A stretch of DNA of 6,618 nt from CABHOJ01 sp965649545 (GTDB taxonomy: Bacteria > Pseudomonadota > Gammaproteobacteria > Burkholderiales > Methylophilaceae), in contig CBFGLF010000097.1 of the NCBI GenBank assembly GCA_965649545.1, positions 1 through 6,618 of the forward strand, read 5' to 3'. The position numbers were made by a program, and so were the translations under genes. Under the pieces are notes generated by a model. That model did no database searches. It was given only the letters and a program-made list of their open reading frames with translations, and had not been told where the DNA came from. This document shows, in pieces, positions 1-4,627 of the stretch (its first letter is position 1; every line of letters starts with the position of its first letter).

Positions 1-85
1 TGGTGCCGGGAGGGGGACTCGAACCCCCACACATTGCTGCGGCGGATTTTGAGTCCGCTGCGTCTACCAATTCCGCCATCCCGGC
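1..85 (-). tRNA. tRNA-Leu, anticodon CAA
   Basis: Read on the minus strand, the 85 nt fold as a complete class II tRNA with an encoded CCA end (positions 1-3). The 7-bp acceptor stem GCCGGGA/TCCCGGC, the GGTAGA-containing D loop, the 5-bp anticodon stem GCGGA/TCCGC, the long variable arm CGCA/TGTG typical of tRNA-Leu, and the GGGGG/CCCCC T stem with loop TTCGAGT are all intact. The anticodon loop CTCAAAA gives anticodon CAA (positions 49-51), so it decodes UUG. The discriminator base is A, as required by LeuRS. Length and layout match E. coli leuX. The gene sits divergently to queA with 34 bp between them. The 3' trailer lies outside the window. Confidence 0.97.
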
Positions 86-97
86 AAAAGAGGCAGC

Positions 98-106
98 ATT
101 ATAGCA
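98..106 (-). promoter_or_regulatory. Extended -10 promoter element of tRNA-Leu
   Basis: On the minus strand positions 106-98 read TGCTATAAT: a perfect -10 hexamer TATAAT (98-103) preceded by the TGn extension. Transcription would start near position 91, giving a leader of only about 6 nt before the mature tRNA 5' end at 85. The DNA after the -10 reads GCTGCC, the GC-rich discriminator common in growth-rate-controlled stable RNA promoters. No convincing -35 hexamer is visible; that region falls over the queA start codon. The role is inferred from sequence and position only. Confidence 0.7.
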
Positions 107-119
107 AGCACTGAACCTT

Positions 120-1163
120 ATGCGCACTACAGATTTCGATTTCCATCTTCCCGACGAGCTGATCGCCCAGGTCCCGGCCAAAGTACGCAGCGCCAGTAGG
201 CTGCTGACGTTGGACGGTAATACTGGCAAGCTCGAGGATCATATGTTCACGGAACTGCCGACGTTCCTGACGGCAGGCGACCTGCTGGTATTCAACGACA
301 CCCGCGTCATCAAAGCCCGCCTGCATGGTCAGAAAGCCAGCGGGGGTAGCGTGGAAGTGCTCGTCGAGCGCATTCTCGATGACCATACTGCGCTGGCGCA
401 TATCCGCGCCTCACGCTCGCCCAAAGCCGGCAGCACCCTTATCCTTGCCCAAGGCCAGGTCGAGGCTGAAGTTATCGAACGCCAGAATGACCTTTTCCTG
501 CTGCGTTTCAGCACGGATGACTCGGTACTCGCGTTGTTGGAGCAACACGGCCAGCTGCCGTTACCGCCCTATATCACCCATGCCGCCGACGAGATGGATG
601 AGGAGCGTTACCAGACCGTCTATGCCCGCGAGGCCGGGGCAGTCGCGGCCCCGACCGCGGGACTGCATTTCGATGAAGCCATGATGCAGACGCTGCGAGC
701 GCATGGCATCCGGATCGCCTATGTCACGCTGCATGTCGGGGCGGGGACCTTCCAGCCAGTGCGGGTCGACGATATCCAAGAGCACAAGATGCATAGCGAG
801 CTTTACTGTGTGAGTGAAGAGACCGTGCGGATGATCCAGGAGACCCAGGCGAGCGGTGGAAAGGTCACGGCAGTGGGCACGACGGCGTTGAGGGCGCTGG
901 AGAGTGCGGCACGTTCCGGCGCACTGGTCGCCGGTAACGGCGAGACGGATATCTTCATCACCCCCGGCTACCGCTTCCGCGTGGTCGAACGATTGCTCAC
1001 CAACTTCCACCTGCCGAAAAGTACCTTGTTGATGCTGGTGTCGGCATTCGCCGGCCTGGATCACATCAAGCACGCCTATGCGCATGCCGTGACGCAGCGC
1101 TATCGTTTCTTCAGCTACGGCGACGCGATGCTGCTGGAACGCCAGGACAACGCGGCTAGGTAG
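120..1163 (+). CDS. queA: S-adenosylmethionine:tRNA ribosyltransferase-isomerase QueA
   Basis: This cytosolic enzyme transfers and isomerises the ribosyl moiety of SAM onto 7-aminomethyl-7-deazaguanine at wobble position 34 of tRNA Asn, Asp, His and Tyr, giving epoxyqueuosine. The 347-residue product aligns from its first residues with E. coli QueA (about 356 aa). Recognisable blocks are DFDFHLPDELIAQVP (5-19), FNDTRVIKARL (58-68), GAVAAPTAGLHF (173-184), TLHVGAGTFQPVR (203-215), HKMHSE (222-227), GTTALRALESAA (253-264) and TNFHLPKSTLLMLVSAFAG (294-312). The ATG at 120 is set by this alignment; no Shine-Dalgarno sequence precedes it and only 34 bp separate it from the divergent tRNA gene. Residue 65 is Lys where I recall Pro in most family members. 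The gene ends with TAG directly against the stop of the convergent gene, and tgt, often its neighbour, does not follow. Confidence 0.97.
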   Translation: MRTTDFDFHLPDELIAQVPAKVRSASRLLTLDGNTGKLEDHMFTELPTFLTAGDLLVFNDTRVIKARLHGQKASGGSVEVLVERILDDHTALAHIRASRSPKAGSTLILAQGQVEAEVIERQNDLFLLRFSTDDSVLALLEQHGQLPLPPYITHAADEMDEERYQTVYAREAGAVAAPTAGLHFDEAMMQTLRAHGIRIAYVTLHVGAGTFQPVRVDDIQEHKMHSELYCVSEETVRMIQETQASGGKVTAVGTTALRALESAARSGALVAGNGETDIFITPGYRFRVVERLLTNFHLPKSTLLMLVSAFAGLDHIKHAYAHAVTQRYRFFSYGDAMLLERQDNAAR

Positions 1164-2258
1164 CTAGCTCGCCGTCAACAAGCCGAAGAGATATTCGGCC
1201 GCCTGCAGATTGCCCGTCGCTTCGACCGGTGTCGGTTTCGCATGCAGCAGGAGCGACCTCAGCTCCGCATCGAAATCGCCCCGCGTCAACTGAGCCGCAT
1301 CCAGTCCCTGACAGCGACCGACCTGCTCCAGCCAGGCCACAAGGTACGGCTGCTCGGGCCAATCGTCCCGCCTGGCGTACAGCACGGGTACGCCGGCGAC
1401 AGCCGCCTCGACGAAAGCGCCATACCCGGGTTTGGTCAGCAGCACATCACAGCTCGCGAGGATGTCGGAGAACGGCATGGCCAAGGCCTCGAACGCCGAC
1501 ATATCCGAACGCGCATGATGTGCCAGCCAGTCCGCCTGTACCAACCATTTCACCTGCGGTAGACGCGGCCAGTGTTCGACCGAGCATGTCGTCGGGATAC
1601 CGCCCATGCTGACCAAGACCAGGCGGTCTTCCGGCGTGAGCCCGAGCAGTGCATCGATCTCCTTGCGACGCGGGGTGGCAACGTCGGCGAGCGGCCCGAT
1701 GGCGACCCGCTGAGGCAGCCAGGACATCGGCATCGAGGGGCATGGCTGGAGGAAGTGACGGCTTTGCGCATAGGCCGACTCGATCTCCCGTGCGATGGCG
1801 TCAGCACCCTGCCTGTCCGCACAGTAATGACGGAAGATGTCCGCCCAGTTCAAGGAACACAGACTCACGCTCGGAATACCCAATAGGTCGGCAGCGGCGA
1901 GTGGCAGATAGGCGACATCAGTCATGACGATGTCCGCACCGATCGCCTGCAAGCGTCGTACTTCATCCGCGACCTTTCCCGGCCAATCAGCATGGAATAC
2001 AGCGTAGGCCTGCATACTGGCTTCGACATCCACTTCCAGCGCGGACATCATCACCATGCCGAAATCGGTAGATTCCGCCACATGACGGAACTCCGGCTGG
2101 ATACGCTGTCTCAACAGGGGTTCCGGTATCGTGGTGCGCACCGTCAGCTGCAGTGTCGGCAATAATGCGTGCAAGGCATTCAGCACAGGCGCGACTTGCG
2201 CCAGATGGCCGTAGCCATGTCCGGAGATGCACACCAGTAGATGAGGATGTTTTTCCAT
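1164..2258 (-). CDS. GT-B-fold glycosyltransferase-like protein (MurG / GT28-like)
   Basis: The 364-residue product looks like a soluble GT-B glycosyltransferase. The N-terminal half starts with a beta strand and glycine-rich turn, LLVCISGHGYGHLAQ (7-21), where acceptor-side loops of MurG-like enzymes lie, followed by DIVMTDVAYLPLAAADLLGIP (109-129). The C-terminal half has a strand and turn LVLVSMGG (213-220) and the donor-site-like segment TKPGYGAFVEAAVAGVP (275-291), then YARRDDWPEQPYL (294-306). From memory this pattern also resembles the GT-like N-terminal domain of plant L-arabinokinase, so sugar-nucleotide binding is likely but donor and acceptor are unknown. I chose ATG 2258 because MEKHPHLLVC begins just before the first strand; an in-frame ATG at 2291 would add 11 unlikely residues and overlaps the opposite promoter. 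A lone minus-strand -10 candidate TAAAAT lies at 2301-2306. No signal peptide or membrane segment is seen. It may act on an envelope glycan, but nothing nearby proves this. Confidence 0.82.
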   Translation of the reverse strand: MEKHPHLLVCISGHGYGHLAQVAPVLNALHALLPTLQLTVRTTIPEPLLRQRIQPEFRHVAESTDFGMVMMSALEVDVEASMQAYAVFHADWPGKVADEVRRLQAIGADIVMTDVAYLPLAAADLLGIPSVSLCSLNWADIFRHYCADRQGADAIAREIESAYAQSRHFLQPCPSMPMSWLPQRVAIGPLADVATPRRKEIDALLGLTPEDRLVLVSMGGIPTTCSVEHWPRLPQVKWLVQADWLAHHARSDMSAFEALAMPFSDILASCDVLLTKPGYGAFVEAAVAGVPVLYARRDDWPEQPYLVAWLEQVGRCQGLDAAQLTRGDFDAELRSLLLHAKPTPVEATGNLQAAEYLFGLLTAS

Positions 2259-2264
2259 TAAAGC

Positions 2265-2292
2265 TTTACAGCGGGATGCGCTTCCATACAAT
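2265..2292 (+). promoter_or_regulatory. Sigma70-type promoter of the secreted-protein gene
   Basis: TTTACA (2265-2270, 5 of 6 to the -35 consensus) and TACAAT (2287-2292, 5 of 6 to the -10 consensus) are separated by 16 bp in the 89-bp divergent gap. Transcription would start near 2299, giving a leader of about 49 nt before the ATG at 2348. This also argues against the in-frame ATGs at 2276 and 2291 as translation starts. Confidence 0.6.
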
Positions 2293-2347
2293 GAACCGTC
2301 ATTTTATGTTCAGACCACCCGTTAATCGATCGCCAGAAAGAAAATCC

Positions 2348-3232
2348 ATGCCGCTTTCAAGAATACTCGTGACCCTTACCTGTGTCTTCGGCCTCCAGTT
2401 CGCCCACGCCGATGTCTTGCCGGAGGCCAAGGTCGAGATCAAGATCCCGCTCGCCAAGAAACCGACCACGCGTCCAATGACGGTCGCTTATGTGGGCTAC
2501 CTCAGCCGCTACTACATCGCGGATGGCGGTCTGGCCCCGATGCCAGGCGAGATGGAGATCGCATTGTCCAAGTCGCAAGTCCATGTCTATGACGCCAAAG
2601 GCAATTATCTCGCTTCCGGCAAACCGGGGCTGGATAACCGCTCGATCTATTTCAACCCCAATACCCACAAACTGGAATCCGTCACCTACAACGTCTCGAG
2701 TGACGCCGGGTTCAGCCCGAACACCGGCGTGTTCGCCATCGAGCTGACCGAAGCCGGTGACATCAAGGACTTCCCGACCGAGATCGCCGCGTTCAATCCG
2801 GCCTTCGGCAGCGCCGCGACCATGCCGACCTACGATGCCGACAACAACCGCTATCTGGCGAAGCAGGAGCGCTCGAACAAGGTATACATCGTCGAGCTGG
2901 GCAAGCGTGAGCGGGTCGGCGAGATCACCCTGGATTTCGCCGCGGCCGGTGTGGTCCATGACGACCTGAGCGAACACTTCATCGCCTACACGGGTATCCC
3001 GGGTGAAGAGCTGGCCTTGCTGGACGTCGATCACAAGGCGGTACTGGTGTTCAACATGGACGGCAAACTGGTCGGCAAGAGCGCCTTGCCTGCGACGATG
3101 AAACTACGTGCGCACAACCACTACAACGGATTGGGGTATACCAACGGCATGATGTTCGTCTATCACGAACCGGAAGGCGAATTCGGCACTTACTACGGAT
3201 TCAAGATCTCCGATAAGGCCCAGGTCAACTAG
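2348..3232 (+). CDS. Secreted protein of unknown function, probable beta-propeller-like repeats
   Basis: I do not recognise a named family. The 294-residue product begins with a type I signal peptide: Arg5, a hydrophobic stretch ILVTLTCVFGL (6-16), and a predicted cut after AHA at residue 21, so it should act in the periplasm or outside the cell. The mature part has recurring strand-turn-strand units, for example SQVHVYDAKGNYLASG (76-91), NKVYIVELGKRERVGEITL (177-195) and AVLVFNMDGKLVGKS (231-245). Such units resemble blades of YncE- or SMP-30-like beta-propellers, which is an inference. Cys12 lies inside the signal peptide without a lipobox, so the mature protein has no cysteine. ATG 2348 is chosen because it opens the signal peptide and follows AGAAAG, a weak ribosome site; in-frame starts upstream fall within or before the promoter. 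The gene is monocistronic and converges on the DUF1097 gene. Confidence 0.75.
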   Translation: MPLSRILVTLTCVFGLQFAHADVLPEAKVEIKIPLAKKPTTRPMTVAYVGYLSRYYIADGGLAPMPGEMEIALSKSQVHVYDAKGNYLASGKPGLDNRSIYFNPNTHKLESVTYNVSSDAGFSPNTGVFAIELTEAGDIKDFPTEIAAFNPAFGSAATMPTYDADNNRYLAKQERSNKVYIVELGKRERVGEITLDFAAAGVVHDDLSEHFIAYTGIPGEELALLDVDHKAVLVFNMDGKLVGKSALPATMKLRAHNHYNGLGYTNGMMFVYHEPEGEFGTYYGFKISDKAQVN

Positions 3233-3299
3233 CTGGCCTGGTCATTACTGTACGTGTTCCGTGCCAGTCATCGGCTGGCGCAACGCATCCACCAGACGT

Positions 3300-3334
3300 A
3301 AAAACGGCGACGCTGGATCGATCCGCGTCGCCGT
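3300..3334 (-). terminator. Rho-independent terminator of the DUF1097 gene, possibly bidirectional
   Basis: A perfect 10-bp GC-rich stem ACGGCGACGC/GCGTCGCCGT (3304-3313 with 3325-3334) encloses an 11-nt loop that contains the palindrome GGATCGATCC. Read on the minus strand it is followed by five T residues (3304-3300) and lies 18 nt past the DUF1097 stop codon, so it fits an intrinsic terminator there. On the plus strand it is followed only by CATTGTT, so termination of the convergent transcript would be weaker. A second, smaller hairpin (GTGCCAG/CTGGCGC, 3261-3281) without a T tract lies between it and the plus-strand stop at 3232. Confidence 0.85.
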
Positions 3335-3352
3335 CATTGTTACCGCAGCAAC

Positions 3353-3841
3353 CTAGCCCGAGAGCTTCTTGCCGACGGCTTCCGATACATAGCCCAGAAT
3401 CGCACCGACGACCATCGAGACCGGGATCATGACGTCCGCCATGTTGACCACGCCACCGTCATTCGCAGCGCCGGCAACATCCACGCCCACCCATGTCGCA
3501 GCGCCAAGGAAGGCACCAGGAATGAAGGACAGCAGGGATATCTTGGCTTGCACACAGAAGATGAAGGCGACGATACCGAAGATGATGGCAAGGATGACCA
3601 CACTGCCGCCACCGACCATCGCGAAGACATACAACGCCACTGCTGCCCAGAAATTACCTGCGAGATTGGAGGCGATCGCTTTCTGTAACCCGCCAGAGCC
3701 TCCTCCAGCAGCATAGAACGTTGCCCAAGCCACGATACCGGCCCATACGATCAAACCAAGTTCAGGCATGCCGACCGACACATAGACCCATGCGGCGATC
3801 AAGACGCCGATGCTGATACCTAACGCTACGAGTGCATCCAT
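3353..3841 (-). CDS. DUF1097 (YcdZ-like) inner-membrane protein
   Basis: The 162-residue product is very hydrophobic, with about six membrane segments near residues 4-24, 28-45, 57-76, 80-98, 102-121 and 136-153. The segment FGIVAFIFCVQAKISLLSF (88-106), followed by IPGAFLGA (107-114), closely matches the corresponding part of E. coli YcdZ, which places it in the DUF1097 family; the length is also usual. The family's biochemical role is unknown to me. I place the start at ATG 3841 because GGGAGG lies 7 nt before it. An in-frame TTG at 3856 would give five extra residues, but it precedes that ribosome site and so cannot be served by it. The gene stands alone, with its own promoter region and terminator, and is convergent to the secreted-protein gene. 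Its long upstream region can form notable structure (see the leader entry). Confidence 0.9.
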   Translation of the reverse strand: MDALVALGISIGVLIAAWVYVSVGMPELGLIVWAGIVAWATFYAAGGGSGGLQKAIASNLAGNFWAAVALYVFAMVGGGSVVILAIIFGIVAFIFCVQAKISLLSFIPGAFLGAATWVGVDVAGAANDGGVVNMADVMIPVSMVVGAILGYVSEAVGKKLSG

Positions 3842-3848
3842 TGTATTT

Positions 3849-3854
3849 CCTCCC
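3849..3854 (-). promoter_or_regulatory. Strong Shine-Dalgarno sequence deciding the DUF1097 start
   Basis: GGGAGG on the minus strand, 7 nt before ATG 3841, is the best ribosome binding site in the window. It decides the start codon against the upstream TTG at 3856. TTGT before it and ACAA after it (next to the ATG) could pair weakly across the site. Confidence 0.85.
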
Positions 3855-3876
3855 AAAACAAGTTGTTGTGGAACTA

Positions 3877-3943
3877 CAGCGGACAGAGAAGCATGTCTGC
3901 AGATCTTGACCGTCTGCTGATGCTTAACACGTCAAGTCCGCTG
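3877..3943 (-). promoter_or_regulatory. Predicted structured 5' leader of the DUF1097 mRNA
   Basis: On the minus strand three nested stems share nearly one centre: P1 CAGCGGAC/GTCCGCTG (8 bp, 3936-3943 with 3877-3884), P2 AAGCAT/ATGCTT (6 bp, 3920-3925 with 3889-3894) and P3 GCAGA/TCTGC (5 bp, 3914-3918 with 3900-3904) capped by a 9-nt loop. The internal loops are 10 by 4 and 2 by 4 nt. TTGAC in the long strand of the first internal loop (3931-3935) is complementary to GTCAA in the apical loop (3906-3910), which would make a pseudoknot. The predicted transcription start near 3942 coincides with the first base of P1. The pairing is seen in the sequence; a regulatory RNA role is inferred. It matches no riboswitch class I know, and no terminator-like T run follows it. 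It could instead be a DNA operator, or chance. Confidence 0.45.
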
Positions 3944-3948
3944 GCAGG

Positions 3949-3978
3949 ATAGTAGACTGATTTTGTCGGGAATGACAA
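3949..3978 (-). promoter_or_regulatory. Candidate sigma70 promoter of the DUF1097 gene
   Basis: On the minus strand TTGTCA (3973-3978, 5 of 6 to the -35 consensus) and TACTAT (3949-3954, 4 of 6 to the -10 consensus) are separated by 18 bp. The start point would be near 3942, giving a leader of about 100 nt. The imperfect -10 and long spacer suggest a promoter that may need an activator. A perfect dyad lies directly upstream of the -35. No GG-N10-GC pair suggesting a sigma54 promoter was found between the dyad and the gene. Confidence 0.45.
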
Positions 3979-4006
3979 CCATTTTGCACCAACAATGTGC
4001 AAATGG
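3979..4006. repeat. Inverted repeat (7-7-7 dyad), candidate regulator site or operon-end hairpin
   Basis: TTTGCAC (3983-3989) and GTGCAAA (3997-4003) are perfect inverted arms around a 7-bp spacer. Adding CCA and TGG outside, with one unpaired T, extends the dyad to 3979-4006. It abuts the predicted -35 of the DUF1097 promoter, a position suited to an activator or repressor dimer. The inner 17 bp, TGCACCAACAATGTGCA, match the NtrC consensus TGCACYA-N3-TRGTGCA at 12 of 14 defined positions, but no sigma54 promoter accompanies it. It also lies 17 nt past the transglycosylase stop, so the RNA hairpin could end the proS operon transcript, though TTGTCATT after it is a poor T tract. Confidence 0.5.
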
Positions 4007-4022
4007 CGCTGAACGAGGCGGG

Positions 4023-4625
4023 CTAATTCAGGGAGGGTGGTACGTAGTTCCAGTGTTTGCGCCAGGCGCCGACGACCAGATTGGGGTATTGCGGCTGGCC
4101 CAGGCTGCCGTTATAACGACCGAGGGCACGGTAGAGGTCCCCGCGTTCGATGTCCAGATAATGGCGCAGGATCGTGCAACCGTAGCGGAGGTTGAGACGC
4201 AGGTGGAACAGGTTATGGTCGGCATTGCCGATCGAGCGCACCCAGAACGGCATCACCTGCATGAATCCGCGCGCGCCGACCGACGACACGGCATATTTCT
4301 TGAAACCGCTCTCGACCTGGATCAGCCCGAGCACCAGCTGGGGATCGAGACCGGCACGCGTCGCCTCGTAATGCACCGTACGCAGGAAGTCCTCGCGCAT
4401 CACGGGGTCCGGCATGCGCTTCTCGAGGCGGCGGGACATATCCTGCAACCATCGCATACCTTCCGGATCGTTGACGAACATCAGGCGTGGAGCGGCGTTA
4501 TCGCTGATGGATTTCTGCATCATGGCGCGGACGCTGTTGGACAAAGGCTCTTCTTTCTGCCCGCCCGCCCACACATTGGCGGACGATAGCAGCATGATGG
4601 CAGCCAGTATCCAGATCTTTCGCAT
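4023..4625 (-). CDS. Periplasmic SLT-type lytic transglycosylase (GH23-like)
   Basis: The enzyme family cleaves the MurNAc-GlcNAc bond of peptidoglycan, leaving 1,6-anhydroMurNAc ends, and acts in the periplasm. The 200-residue product has a signal peptide (Arg2, Lys3, hydrophobic 4-18, predicted cut after VWA at residue 20), a helical linker, and a single SLT domain at about 85-190. Family motifs are all present: IQVESGF with catalytic Glu105 (102-108), the motif SSVGARGFMQVMP (114-126), LNLRYGCTIL (144-153) and the AYN-like ALGRYNGSLGQPQYP (167-181). There is no cysteine at the signal cleavage site, so it is soluble rather than a lipoprotein. Its ATG comes 2 nt after the proS stop, with only a distant weak AGG upstream, which suggests co-transcription and translational coupling with proS. 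At 200 aa it is a minimal form, far shorter than Slt70. Which lytic transglycosylase subgroup it belongs to is not clear. Confidence 0.92.
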   Translation of the reverse strand: MRKIWILAAIMLLSSANVWAGGQKEEPLSNSVRAMMQKSISDNAAPRLMFVNDPEGMRWLQDMSRRLEKRMPDPVMREDFLRTVHYEATRAGLDPQLVLGLIQVESGFKKYAVSSVGARGFMQVMPFWVRSIGNADHNLFHLRLNLRYGCTILRHYLDIERGDLYRALGRYNGSLGQPQYPNLVVGAWRKHWNYVPPSLN

Positions 4626-4627
4626 GT

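Noticed and set aside
561..1085. A 174-codon minus-strand frame inside queA
   Set aside because: queA is unambiguous in this stretch and the antisense product has no recognisable features.
1182..1199. Hairpin GCCGAA/TTCGGC just past the queA stop as a terminator
   Set aside because: On the plus strand no T tract follows it. On the minus strand it would end the glycosyltransferase transcript before its own stop codon. It is probably just codon sequence.
2153..2347. N-terminal extension of the secreted protein from in-frame upstream start codons
   Set aside because: It would overlap the opposite gene and the promoter, and would bury the signal peptide inside the protein.
2357..3034. A 225-codon minus-strand frame opposite the secreted-protein gene
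   Set aside because: The plus strand has a promoter, a signal peptide and repeats. The minus product is low-complexity in the way typical of an antisense frame.
3930..3935. TTGACG on the minus strand as a -35 element
   Set aside because: It lies inside the predicted leader and no -10-like hexamer occurs 16-18 bp downstream. It is better explained as part of the inverted repeats.
3842..3978. A sigma54 (-24/-12) promoter paired with the NtrC-like dyad
   Set aside because: I checked each minus-strand GG in this stretch. None is followed by N10-GC; the nearest case has a spacing of 9 and lacks the rest of the consensus.
3963..4589. A 208-codon plus-strand frame over the transglycosylase gene
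   Set aside because: The minus strand carries all SLT motifs and a signal peptide. The plus-strand product looks like a shadow and starts inside the dyad region.
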